NCBI GenBank assembly: GCA_951812585.1
Contig: OX638318.1
Location: forward strand, 2,106,380-2,170,379
Reading direction: 5' to 3'
Length of the DNA: 64,000 nucleotides
From: Rhodothermales bacterium
GTDB taxonomy: Bacteria; Bacteroidota; Rhodothermia; Rhodothermales; Bin80
Shown here: positions 8,161 through 16,373 of the stretch, piece by piece
How the letters are laid out: every line of letters begins with the position of its first letter
Numbering within the stretch: the stretch's first letter is position 1
Made by a program: the position numbers and the translations under genes
The notes under the pieces: generated by a model
Seen by the model: only the letters and a program-made list of their open reading frames with translations
What the model was told of the DNA's origin: nothing
Database searches by the model: none

Positions 8161-8884
8161 TTTTGGCTCGCCTTGATGCAGGCCGTGGGTCTGGTGGACT
8201 CTTTAGGTACAAACAGTGCAAGGAGGACGGCTCGGGCTCGCCGGTGCGCTTCCATGGGTATGCGGTCTTGGGCCTCTTGTTGGGCCTGCGGGTCGTTGCC
8301 GACGGTGGCGTTCGTTTTGGAGTCGCCGTCGTGCTGCATAGTGCACCAGGTTAAGCGACCAGGCTGGGATATGTGCTCGTAGAGAACGAGCGGCGCTTGG
8401 GTCGGGCAGCCCGTGCGCTCCTTTAACATGGCGTTTAGCGACAGCACTGTTACCACATCGTCGGGGACCCTTACTTTTGAAGTCCGCTTTCCCGCTTGCC
8501 ACCTGCCGCAGGATCGCAATGCAGGTAGATGCTCCCAGTTGGCGTCCACAGGCGACGCATTTCCCGTAAGCGTATGGCCATGTAGCACATGTACATTCCC
8601 ATGGATTCCGCGTGCGCTGTCCTGGCACTCTCTGTCGCTTTCATCCGTACGGGTAGGCCTGCTTTATTCTCGTCTGCCCAAGACTGGCGCATACCTTCCC
8701 CCGCTCCAATGGCCATGAACGAAGCACCGGCGGCTAAGCTATTTGGTGTGGCATGCGCGTCCTTTTTCTTGGTGAGCGACGGATCAGTAGCGATCAGATC
8801 TACCGTACCACGGTTCATGGCCCACATAAACGGCAAGTGGTCCCCGTGAATCAGGGTGCAGCTATTTCAGTTTGGCTTAGCCAT
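8145..8884 (-). pseudogene. Site-specific DNA methyltransferase (N6/N4 type), decayed passenger gene
   Basis: The minus strand starts at an ATG (8882-8884) with MAKPN, then an in-frame TGA, then CTLIHGDHLPFMWAMN and TVDLIATDPSL, where the catalytic DPPF/Y motif would be. It continues DAHATPNSLAAGASF, TAHAESMGMYMCYMAIRL and PTGSIYLHCDP. After a frame change, 8480-8390 reads LNAMLKERTGCPTQAPLVLY. These are hallmarks of beta-class DNA methyltransferases (HGDNL...DLIATDPPF...GSIYLHCDPT...ERTGYPTQKPL). Nonsense, frameshifts and a degraded catalytic motif show it is dead. It lies 24 bp after the transposase stop inside the same inverted repeats. Confidence 0.75.
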
Positions 8885-8888
8885 TGTT

Positions 8889-8902
8889 CCCCCCCCCCCC
8901 CC
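8889..8902. repeat. Homopolymer tract of 14 G (minus strand) before the methyltransferase start
   Basis: Fourteen consecutive C on the plus strand, so G14 on the coding strand, between the transposase stop (8909) and the methyltransferase ATG (8884). It directly follows GAG, so it occupies the ribosome-binding-site region. Long G tracts here can change length by slippage and alter expression. Confidence 0.9.
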
Positions 8903-8908
8903 TCAAGG

Positions 8909-9907
8909 CTACTGTTGTAAGTGTACGCGCTCCTCATCAGTCAGCTCTCGGTAGCACAAGCGGCGGCCAACCATTGCAGCGGCCAAATGCTGCATCTGCT
9001 TCAAAGTGTCCAGGTCCCGAAGGTTGTGCCGAGTAGCAAACTCGTTAACGTACCGAGCCAAGTGCTTCGGACTCATCTTGTGATAGGTGCCATGATACCC
9101 ACGCTTCAACAAGGCCCAAAAGCTTTCCAAACCATTCGTGTGGGCCATGCCGTTTACGTACTCCGATACCGAGTGCTTCACCGACTCGTGATGCAACAGG
9201 CCTTCGTATGCCTTGGCCTCATCTGTGTATACCATGGCACCCTCCTGAACGTTGTCCAGCACGAATCCTTGCAAGGTCCTCTTATCTGTGCGCTCCACCA
9301 CCTGAGCCTTCACCCTGTTGGTGGAACGATCTTTGATACCCGCCACCGCAACTTTACCCACGGTGCCCCTACCGGCCTTGCGCCTCTTGCGCTCGTGCTT
9401 GTTGCCTTCCTTACCGCCAACGTACGTCTCATCCGCCTCTACGGGGCCGGCAAACAGCTCCTCAGTGACCCCAGCTACCTTCATAGCCTCTCTAATCCGA
9501 TGCGATAGGTGCCACGCCGTAGCCTGCCGAATATCCAAGTCCCGATGCAACTTCATGCTGAACAAACCCTTAAGGCTGCTGACATGAAGATAGATGGTAA
9601 TGGCCCAAAGGCGCAAAGGTAAGTGGGAAGACTCCATTACCGTCCCCAAACGTACGCTGAATCCCCGACGACAACTGTCGCACCACCACGGCATGGGCTT
9701 GCGAGACTCCCTGCGGTTAACCTTGCAGCTGTAACAGCGAGGACAGGATACCTCCTTAACCGCAAAGCCTCAACGCCCCTCCTCAAACCACTGCTCGGCA
9801 GCCGCCTCATCAGGAAATAAAGCACACAACTCCAACAGGCTGATGCCCTCACGGTACGACCGCCCAGGACCTCCAGATCCCCGAGTTCGACCTGCCTTGC
9901 CTTGCAT
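8909..9907 (-). pseudogene. IS1595-family transposase with an internal TGA
   Basis: From the ATG at 9905-9907 the frame reads RSYREGISLLELCALFPDE and WFEEGR, then TGA (near 9766-9768), then GFAVKEVSCPRCYSCK and a zinc-ribbon end MPWWCDSCRRGF. The DDE domain follows: GPVEADETYVGGKEGNKHER (first Asp), YTDEAKAYEG (second Asp), THRHG-like MAHTNGLESFWALLKRGYHG, then YVNEFATRHNLR. It is 332 codons, normal for the family. The TGA stands where a Trp fits and is the only lesion. Without it, translation would have to restart at the ATG near 9694, losing half of the zinc ribbon. The homologue at 23196-23884 shares the N-terminus (GPERSYRKGISMAKL). Confidence 0.8.
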
Positions 9908-9954
9908 AGCGCTCCAATGGTTTCGTTCGTTTCCTTATACGCACACCTCACAGC

Positions 9955-9984
9955 AGGATTGCGTAGTTAAGCGTATAATTCCCC
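9955..9984 (-). repeat. Right terminal inverted repeat of the IS1595-like element
   Basis: 30 bp; its reverse complement begins GGGGAATTATACGCTTAACT and continues identically to the left repeat at 8132-8160. Confidence 0.75.
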
Positions 9985-10049
9985 AATAAAGAGTAGATAT
10001 GCACCGACACGGAGATGATAATGCTTATTAGGACTTGGCGATACAGATG

Positions 10050-10345
10050 CATGTGTGACGAAGGCGCAGCATCAAAAACTGGACGGCCTGTTCCTTCACC
10101 TGGCCTGGCTGCGTAACCACTTGTTGGCGTATTGCAGCGTATTGCGGCGTATTGCAAGAGCGCGTACAGAGCCGGGCGCAAGCATCCGACCTTCTACGAC
10201 CTGTGCAAGTACCTGACGAAGCGCCGACAAGGTCAGGGGGCGGTCTTGCTCAGAGACCAAAAGCCAAGGATGGATAGCCCGGATACGCTGCCGATCTCAA
10301 TGCAAGTCCAGCAGCAAACGCGGCTTAACTTGTGCAGGCACGGCC
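10050..10345 (+). pseudogene. tnpB: TnpB (IS200/IS605 OrfB) N-terminal remnant
   Basis: One frame reads TKAQHQKLDGLFLHLAWLRN then HLLAYC. After a local triplication of GCGTATTGC (10129-10156) another frame reads AYCKSAYRAGRKHPTFYDLC then KYLTKRR. A third short piece near 10290 reads DTLPISMQVQQQ. Together they follow the TnpB N-terminal pattern (YPTxxQ...L...F...R..N.AL...Y..G...S..DL...LTKLK ... LPSQVLQQALRDL). The nuclease domain is missing entirely. Confidence 0.6.
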
Positions 10346-10646
10346 ACCCGATATCCAGGTCCCGGTCCCGTCCCACAACCAACCCGGCGAACGCCCCGCC
10401 AGATGCACCATTGCACAATCTCGTCACCCTTTCCGGGCCCAGCAGCATGAACTCCGACGCTATTGTGCACCTTAGTACTTTCTGATCTGGCAGACCCCGC
10501 AAGGACTGCTGCGCCATGACTACGCCGCTAGCGGCTTGCTGGGCCATGCCATGCCCATGCCGATGCTGATCCGTTCTCGGACCTACGACCAGACGTCCTT
10601 TGGCGAAATGCGCAGCCAGACGGGGGTTGCCGATGAGGACCTGGCC
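10346..10646. other. Unassigned DNA between the TnpB remnant and the ferredoxin gene
   Basis: Plus-strand translation near 10540-10640 gives MPMPMLIRSRTYDQTSFGEM and then TGVADEDLALVLG before a stop. It looks like the tail of a real protein, but I do not recognise it and its beginning is missing. Confidence 0.35.
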
Positions 10647-11018
10647 CTAGTCCTGGGGTGAGGCCAGGTCGATCCAGTCTGGTTCCGGCGTGACTGTTTC
10701 GTCGAGGGGCGGACCGGGGTCGGCCCAGCCCATTTCCGATACGGTCATCAGCGGCTTCACCGACATGTCGCCTTCCACCACGATCTGACACGAGAGGCGA
10801 ACCGCCCCGAGCAGGCCGCGATCCTTGAGCTTTTCATATTCGGCGCGCGTGCAAACGGAAGGCTCCCCCGCGATGAATTCCACGCGACAGGTGGTGCAGC
10901 GGGCATAGCCTCCGCATCGGTGGCCTATATCGGTGCCGGCATCCTCAATGGCGAGGGCCAAGCGTTTGCCCTCAGGGACTTCGATCATGGCCCCGCTTTC
11001 AACAGTAACTGTAGGCAT
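10647..11018 (-). CDS. 2Fe-2S ferredoxin
   Basis: 123 aa from the ATG at 11018 (MPTVTVESGAMIEVPEGKRL); a longer frame to 11087 adds only implausible residues. The plant/mitochondrial-type cluster ligands are in HRCGGYARCTTCRVEF (C-x5-C-x2-C) plus the distal C in VRLSCQIVV. It is a cytosolic electron carrier, partner unknown. The C-terminal extension of about 25 residues (PPLDETVTPEPDWIDL) is acidic. It is divergent from the serine hydrolase at 11101 with an 82 bp shared upstream region. Confidence 0.88.
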   Translation of the reverse strand: MPTVTVESGAMIEVPEGKRLALAIEDAGTDIGHRCGGYARCTTCRVEFIAGEPSVCTRAEYEKLKDRGLLGAVRLSCQIVVEGDMSVKPLMTVSEMGWADPGPPLDETVTPEPDWIDLASPQD

Positions 11019-11100
11019 TGTATGGAATAGTGTGATTTTGGTACATTGCCGCGCCGCTGTGCGGCGCAGGCCCCCAATACTACACAATCATCGGCATTCT

Positions 11101-12285
11101 ATGAACCATGCGCGTTTCATTGCTGTGGCCGCGGCTCTTATTGCGGTCAGTCCTGGCTGCAGCGCCCCCGGCACGATCTCAGAGGGTGCTGTCCAGGCAG
11201 ACACCACACAAGTATTTGCGCGCATTGATTCGCTCATCGCGGCCTACATCCGCGACCGCGCATTTCCGGGTGCCGCGTTGGCCATTGGACACCGCGGAAC
11301 GGTCCACAAGCTGGACGGCTACGGCACCTACACGTATGAATCGACTCGGCCTATCATGCCCGAGTCGGTATTTGATCTCGCGTCGCTGACCAAAGTCATC
11401 GCGACGACCACAGCCTGCATGCTGCTCTACGAAGAAGGCCTTCTGGACCTTGACACCGCCGCCAGCGCGTATTTGCCCGCGCTGCGTGGCACGGACAAGG
11501 CTGGCATCACCGTGCGACAGCTGCTTACGCATACCAGTGGCTTTATGCCATTTCGCTTCTTTTACGAAGACAGCGTTCTGACCCGCGCCGCCGTGCTGGA
11601 TTCCATCTTCACCATCCCGCTGCAAAGGATGCCAGGTGAAGACTACGCGTACAGCGATTTTGGCATGATCACGTTGCTTCTGGTGATTGAATCGATTACG
11701 GGCCAGGACTTTGCGACCTATGCGGCCGAAAACATCTTCGAGCCGCTGGGAATGGCGAGCACGGGCTATCGCGGCACAGGAACGCCGGATGCGTCAGTGG
11801 TGCCCACAGAGCTGGATGATTATTTCCGGCACCGGCTCGTGCAGGGGGAAGTGCACGACGAGACGGCCTGGATCCTGGGCGGCACCGCAGGGCACGCGGG
11901 TCTCTTCTCTTCGGCGACCGATGTAGCCCGGTTTGCATCCATGATGGCGCAAGGCGGCCGGTACGACAGGGGTCTTTTCCTGAGTCCCGAAACCGTGGAG
12001 TTCTTCACGACCGTGGTGGACAGTTCCATGTCCACGCGCGCGCTCGGCTGGGACACCAAGAGCCGGGACAAACCATCCTCGTCAGGCGAGCACTTTGGTC
12101 CGCGCAGCTTCGGCCACACGGGTTTCACTGGCACATCCATCTGGATTGATCCGGATTCCGGCGTTTTCGTGGTGTTCTTAACGAACCGGGTCTACCCTAC
12201 GCGGGAGAACTACGGCATCATAGACTTGCGTCCGCAGCTTGCGGACCTGACCTACGAGGCACTGGTCGGAACGCCTGTGCAGTAG
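11101..12285 (+). CDS. Serine hydrolase lipoprotein, beta-lactamase (class C)/esterase fold
   Basis: 394 aa from ATG 11101; a lipobox follows the signal (LIAVSPGC). The catalytic SxxK is in FDLASLTKVIATT, the second motif tyrosine in DYAYSDFGMITL, and the KTG-equivalent is HTGFTGTSIW. This matches the beta-lactamase-related serine hydrolase family, which includes D-aminopeptidases, esterases and cell-wall peptidases. HTSGFMPFRFFYED and GTAGHAGLFSSATDVARF are also typical. It would be anchored in the envelope facing the periplasm. The substrate cannot be deduced. A second family member is at 28151-29437. Confidence 0.88.
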   Translation: MNHARFIAVAAALIAVSPGCSAPGTISEGAVQADTTQVFARIDSLIAAYIRDRAFPGAALAIGHRGTVHKLDGYGTYTYESTRPIMPESVFDLASLTKVIATTTACMLLYEEGLLDLDTAASAYLPALRGTDKAGITVRQLLTHTSGFMPFRFFYEDSVLTRAAVLDSIFTIPLQRMPGEDYAYSDFGMITLLLVIESITGQDFATYAAENIFEPLGMASTGYRGTGTPDASVVPTELDDYFRHRLVQGEVHDETAWILGGTAGHAGLFSSATDVARFASMMAQGGRYDRGLFLSPETVEFFTTVVDSSMSTRALGWDTKSRDKPSSSGEHFGPRSFGHTGFTGTSIWIDPDSGVFVVFLTNRVYPTRENYGIIDLRPQLADLTYEALVGTPVQ

Positions 12286-12328
12286 CATGCGTTTATAGAG
12301 GCTGGTCTCACCAGGCGCATCACACACA

Positions 12329-12643
12329 ATGCCCACATACGTCTATCGGCGCGAGGACGGCACAACGTTTGACTACGTTCAGCGGATAACGGCAGATCCG
12401 CTTGCGCAATGTCCTACCACGGGCCAGCGGGTGTATCGCGTCATTTCAGGCGGCACCGGGTTTATCCTCAAGGGCTCGGGATTCTACAAGACGGATTACG
12501 CTACCAATGGCAATGGCGTGGCGAAGGGCGACGCAGAGGCGTCCGATGGCGCCGAATCCAAAGCCAGTGCGCAGCCCAAAGCCGATGCGCAGTCCGCATC
12601 CAAGGACACGAAGGAGGCGGCACCGGCTGCGACTGACGACTAA
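12329..12643 (+). CDS. FmdB-like small protein with degenerate zinc ribbon
   Basis: 104 aa. MPTYVYRREDGTTFDYVQRI and VISGGTGFILKGSGFYKTDY are the start and the core of FmdB-family regulators, which normally hold a zinc through two CxxC pairs. Here the first pair is gone (YRREDGT) and only one Cys remains in CPTTG, so zinc binding is unlikely. The tail (AEASDGAESKASAQPKADAQ) is low-complexity, Ala/Lys/Asp-rich. Its stop overlaps the stop of convergent tpiA. Confidence 0.8.
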   Translation: MPTYVYRREDGTTFDYVQRITADPLAQCPTTGQRVYRVISGGTGFILKGSGFYKTDYATNGNGVAKGDAEASDGAESKASAQPKADAQSASKDTKEAAPAATDD

Positions 12644-13395
12644 GCCGCTTGCTGCGCGGCGCGCACGATCGCCGCGAATGAGCGGGCATTGAGGCTGGCA
12701 CCGCCAATCAGGCCGCCATCGACATCGGGCTGACCGACCAGGTCCGCTGCATTGGCGGGCTTCATGCTGCCCCCGTAAAGGATTGTGATGTCCGCCGCGG
12801 CAGCTTTCCCAAACTGCTTGGCCAACAGGGCACGGATGTACGCGTGCATGGACTGGGCCTGAGCGGGTGTGGCGGTTTCGCCGGTGCCGATCGCCCACAC
12901 GGGCTCATAGGCGACAACCAGCGGCGCGGACGCGTCCACGCCGCGCAGCGCAACGCTCACCTGCTTTTCCACGACTGCATAAGCCCGGTCGGCTTTGCGT
13001 TCGTGCAGCGTCTCGCCCACGCAGACGATAGGCGTCAGGCCGTGTGACAGCGCCTGGCGCACCTTGGCATTGACAGAATCGTCGGCTTCGCCGAAAAACT
13101 GCCGGCGCTCGGAGTGTCCCAGGATTACGTAGTGGCACCCGACTGATACCAGCATCGGCGCGGAAACCTCGCCGGTGTAGGCACCGGATCCGGCCGCATG
13201 CATGTTCTGCGCGCCAAGGCGCACGGGTGTGCCCTGCAGCACACTCCCAACGCCTGTCAGGTGCACGAAGGGCGGGCATACCGCAACCGCCACACCGGCA
13301 TCGGTGCGCACGGTGGCACAAACGTCTTGCGCCAGTTGCGCCGCCGCCGCGGCGTCTGTGTTCATCTTCCAGTTTCCTGCGATCAGCATAACCAT
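12640..13395 (-). CDS. tpiA: Triosephosphate isomerase
   Basis: 251 aa glycolytic enzyme interconverting dihydroxyacetone phosphate and glyceraldehyde-3-phosphate. Visible are the substrate-binding NWKMN near the N-terminus, catalytic His in ILGHSERRQFFGE, catalytic Glu and flexible loop in VVAYEPVWAIGTGETATPAQ, and the phosphate-binding ILYGGSMKPANA and GGASLNARSF. The start MVMLIAGNWKMN is at 13395, and the ATG two codons later is equally possible. No glycolytic neighbours are present. Confidence 0.97.
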   Translation of the reverse strand: MVMLIAGNWKMNTDAAAAAQLAQDVCATVRTDAGVAVAVCPPFVHLTGVGSVLQGTPVRLGAQNMHAAGSGAYTGEVSAPMLVSVGCHYVILGHSERRQFFGEADDSVNAKVRQALSHGLTPIVCVGETLHERKADRAYAVVEKQVSVALRGVDASAPLVVAYEPVWAIGTGETATPAQAQSMHAYIRALLAKQFGKAAAADITILYGGSMKPANAADLVGQPDVDGGLIGGASLNARSFAAIVRAAQQAA

Positions 13396-13560
13396 TTGTA
13401 ATGGGGCGCAGCCTGCCGGACCCGAGGCTCCGACTACGTTGCTGCACCAGGGGATCAGAAGGAATTGATCCGCTGTGAATAGACCGTGCGTGCTGCCATG
13501 TTCGTGCGTCTCAGGCTCGCCGGCTCCGAATCACACCGCTGGCTCCGAGCCATCCCGTCA

Positions 13561-14901
13561 CTACTGCGCTCCGACCACATCCTGGTAGATGGCAGCCATG
13601 GCATTCCCGACGTACTTGGCGACGATCCGTCCATCAGGACCCACCAAGAAGCGGGTGGGCAACACATTGATGTTGTACAAGAGTGCCAGGCCCGGCGGCC
13701 TGGGCACATGGCGGCCCGGAATATCCCGCGAATCAAAGAATGCCTCGTCTACAAGCGGATCAAGCGCCATGGAGATGGATACGATCTCCAGGCCCGCCGC
13801 ATCGTCGTAGAGCCTGCGCCGCCCCTCCAGTTCGCGCTCGTAGACGTCATCCTGCGGATGGTAGAACTCCAAAAGCACATGCTGTCCACGAAATTGCGCG
13901 AGGTGCAACGAATCTCCCGCCGCATCGCGCACAGAAAAGAGCGGCGCGAGTTTGCCCGGAATGAGGTTCTCCAGCTCATAGATCGCGCGCGTACCCCAGT
14001 CGGCATAGGGCGAATCCGCATAGGCCTCCTTAAACGAAAGTGCCGCTTCCATCGCCGCGTCATGCTGCATGCTGTCCAGCCGCGCGGCAATGATCTCGAA
14101 CGCCAGCGCGGCGCGATGCTCTTCAGTGGTGGCGCGCGTCGCAAACTCCTCCAGCAAAGCAATCGCGGCTTCCTGTCCGGCAAGCCGTGCCTGTGCGGTG
14201 CGCGCAGCCTGGGCGATCTCCACATAGTTGATATTCTCCGGTTCAATCTCTCTCGCGCGTGCAAGCGCTAACGAATCATTCCAGTTGGTGACCATCGATA
14301 CGGCTTCAGCCGCCGCCAGCTCGCTGCCCATCGTGCCGCCAAAGGTGCTGCGCATGCCCCAGAGAATCATGCTGGTCTGGTGAACCAGATCGGACACGGC
14401 AGATTCGTTGTATTCGCCGCTTTGCACCAGCTCCAAAAGGCTTTGGCGGTGCAAGGCTGTCGTGTTTTCATAGGCCAGCCAGGCGGAGTTCTCCTTGGAG
14501 CGGACGCGCAGGGGCCGGTTGCCCATAGGCAATACTGCCGTCAGGGATGCCGTATCCGCGTGAGCAACTGCCAGCACCCCCACCTTCAGAATCTGGCCCC
14601 GACGACTGATCAAAAGCGAATACCGACCGCGCACCGGTGCGACCACATCCATATTGAATGCTCCAGTACTGTCGGTGATGGCGTAGCCCAGCGTGTCCGG
14701 CTCGCCATCGGCATCGACCGCTACCAGCACCTCGAAGCCCCGATAGTCCTGCGTAGCATCGACCAGGGCATCGACCGTTATGGTGCCCGTGAATACGCTG
14801 CGGACCTCGGCGCGCTCCGTCGCGGCTTCCTGCTGTGCACATGCGGGCAGCGTGAGGCAGCCCACAATGATCAGCACGAGATACCTGGGGTTCAGAATCA
14901 T
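13561..14901 (-). CDS. TlpA-like thioredoxin-fold lipoprotein without the CxxC
   Basis: 446 aa. The signal ends in a lipobox (LTLPAC). About 270 residues of alpha-helical sequence follow (GMRSTFGGTMGSELAAAEAV, AQARLAGQEAAIALLEEFAT), then an AhpC/TSA-TlpA domain: FSVRDAAGDSLHLAQFRGQH, VLLEFYHPQDDVYERELEGR, INVLPTRFLVGPDGRIVAKY. In the position of the redox WCxxC there is YHPQDDVY, so thiol-disulfide activity is not expected. The family (TlpA/thioredoxin-like DUF4369 type) is common in the Bacteroidota envelope. Its ATG overlaps the gatB stop by 3-4 bp, so it is co-translated with gatB. Confidence 0.78.
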   Translation of the reverse strand: MILNPRYLVLIIVGCLTLPACAQQEAATERAEVRSVFTGTITVDALVDATQDYRGFEVLVAVDADGEPDTLGYAITDSTGAFNMDVVAPVRGRYSLLISRRGQILKVGVLAVAHADTASLTAVLPMGNRPLRVRSKENSAWLAYENTTALHRQSLLELVQSGEYNESAVSDLVHQTSMILWGMRSTFGGTMGSELAAAEAVSMVTNWNDSLALARAREIEPENINYVEIAQAARTAQARLAGQEAAIALLEEFATRATTEEHRAALAFEIIAARLDSMQHDAAMEAALSFKEAYADSPYADWGTRAIYELENLIPGKLAPLFSVRDAAGDSLHLAQFRGQHVLLEFYHPQDDVYERELEGRRRLYDDAAGLEIVSISMALDPLVDEAFFDSRDIPGRHVPRPPGLALLYNINVLPTRFLVGPDGRIVAKYVGNAMAAIYQDVVGAQ

Positions 14902-16349
14902 GGCGCCGGGGAGTCTAATGCCTTTGAAAGTAGGACGCGTACGCGCTTGGGGTCTGCAGATCCTTCGAATCCGTGCATAACTTGCCCGATGAAGAACCCG
15001 ATGATGGATTTCTTGCCGCTGCGATACTGTTCTACCTGCATCGGGTTTGCGGCGAGGACTTGCGCCACTACGGGAATCAGTGCTGCATCATCGGATACTT
15101 GGAGCAGGTTGTGCCGCATCGCAATCTCCTTGGCGGTCCCTTTCTGCGTCATCATGAGCATGAACAGCTCCTGCACGCCGCTCGAACTGATGGCCCCCGA
15201 CATGCGGAGGTGCGCCAGAGATGCCAGCCGCTGGGCGCTGACGGGAAAGCCTGCGCTGGGGTTGGCTTTGAGCGCACGCAGGACATCGCCCATAACCAAG
15301 TTCGAAGCGGCCTTGGCGCAGGCGTGCACACCCGGGGCCCCGTCCAGCGCCAAAAGTGCCGCCAGCACCGCCTCAAAGTAGTCCGCCAGGGGCCGCTCAT
15401 CCGTAAGCACGCCGGCATCGTATGCTGGCAGTCCCAGATCGGTCACATAACGCGTGTGGCGCGCATCGGGCAGCTCGGGCAGCGTGGCCTTGATGGCCGC
15501 GCACGCTTCCGGCGTAACGACGATGGGCGGCAGGTCCGGATCGGGAAAGTATCGATAGTCGTGCGCCTGCTCCTTCGAGCGCATGGGACGCGTCTCTTGG
15601 CGAATCGGATCCCAAAGCATTGTCTGCTCGCGAGTGGTACCGCCCGCCTTCGCGACGCAGACCTGCCGCGCCACCTCGTATTCGATTGCGCGCTCCACAT
15701 GCCGAAACGAGTTCATGTTCTTGATCTCCGTCTTGACGCCGAGTGGAGCGCGGCTCGCTTTGCGGATGGACACATTCGCATCGCACCGCAGCGATCCCTC
15801 CTCCATGTTTCCATCGCTGATGCCGAGGTAGCGGACGAGCTGGCGCACCTTTTGCAGGAAGAGGCTGGCCTCGCGCGCCGAGCGCAGATCGGGCTCCGTC
15901 ACGATTTCGAGCAGTGGCACGCCGCAGCGGTTCAGGTCCAGCAGCGTGGACTCTGGATCCTGATCGTGCAGGCTCTTGCCTGCGTCTTCTTCAATATGGA
16001 TCCGGGTCAGGCGGATGCGGCGGCCGATATCTACATAGCCGCCGGTGCAGATCGGATCTTCGAACTGCGAAATCTGATACCCTTTGGGCAGGTCCGGGTA
16101 GAAGTAGTGTTTTCGCGCCAGTACGCTGCGCGGCGCGATGCGGCTATGAGTGGCCAGGCCGAGCCGCACAGCAAAATCCACCACTCGGCGGTTCAGGACG
16201 GGTAGCGTGCCAGGGTGTCCGAGGCTTACCGGGTCCACATGGTGATTCGGTCGTGCGCCAAAAGCCGCAGAGTCGGGGCTGAATGCTTTCGAGTGCGTCT
16301 GCAGTTGGCAATGCACTTCGAGACCGATGACCGTTTCGTACGACGCCAT
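14898..16349 (-). CDS. gatB: Aspartyl/glutamyl-tRNA amidotransferase subunit B
   Basis: 483 aa subunit of GatCAB that phosphorylates and amidates Glu-tRNA(Gln)/Asp-tRNA(Asn). ETVIGLEVHCQLQTHSKAF opens the protein, followed by HPGTLPVLNRRVVDFAVRLG, RKHYFYPDLPKGYQISQFED, HIEEDAGKS, DLNRCGVPLLEIVTEPDLRS and DYRYFPDPDLPPI. The C-terminal YqeY-like tail is present. The zinc-binding cysteines of the CxC and CPVC pairs are replaced (SPDSAAFGARPN and DPVSLGHPG). It overlaps the TlpA-like gene downstream; no gatA or gatC is in the window. Confidence 0.96.
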   Translation of the reverse strand: MASYETVIGLEVHCQLQTHSKAFSPDSAAFGARPNHHVDPVSLGHPGTLPVLNRRVVDFAVRLGLATHSRIAPRSVLARKHYFYPDLPKGYQISQFEDPICTGGYVDIGRRIRLTRIHIEEDAGKSLHDQDPESTLLDLNRCGVPLLEIVTEPDLRSAREASLFLQKVRQLVRYLGISDGNMEEGSLRCDANVSIRKASRAPLGVKTEIKNMNSFRHVERAIEYEVARQVCVAKAGGTTREQTMLWDPIRQETRPMRSKEQAHDYRYFPDPDLPPIVVTPEACAAIKATLPELPDARHTRYVTDLGLPAYDAGVLTDERPLADYFEAVLAALLALDGAPGVHACAKAASNLVMGDVLRALKANPSAGFPVSAQRLASLAHLRMSGAISSSGVQELFMLMMTQKGTAKEIAMRHNLLQVSDDAALIPVVAQVLAANPMQVEQYRSGKKSIIGFFIGQVMHGFEGSADPKRVRVLLSKALDSPAP

Positions 16350-16373
16350 GCCGCCTGCCAGGTTCAGGGCTTG

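Larger units (their letters stand above)
8132..9984 (-). mobile_element. IS1595-like element carrying a DNA methyltransferase remnant
   Basis: The segment is bounded by inverted repeats at 8132-8160 and 9955-9984, with 24 bp identical (TTATACGCTTAACTACGCAA plus TCCT). Inside, on the minus strand, are a transposase of the IS1595 type (8909-9907) and, right behind it, a DNA methyltransferase remnant (8884-8145). At 1.85 kb it is larger than a simple IS. IS1595-family members with passenger genes are known, so this is better called a small transposon. I see no clear target-site duplication. Both genes carry inactivating changes. Confidence 0.7.

Noticed and set aside
8145-9907. TGA read as tryptophan (alternative genetic code)
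   Set aside because: Many intact genes in the window, such as the fused E1's neighbour and the amidohydrolase, end with TGA, and the IS3 remnant has TGA at a non-Trp site. Simple G-to-A decay explains it.
10129-10156. CRISPR-like short repeats
   Set aside because: Only three copies of a 9-mer with almost no spacer; slippage within a transposon gene, not an array.
14973-16205. 410 aa plus-strand frame
   Set aside because: Antisense shadow of gatB.
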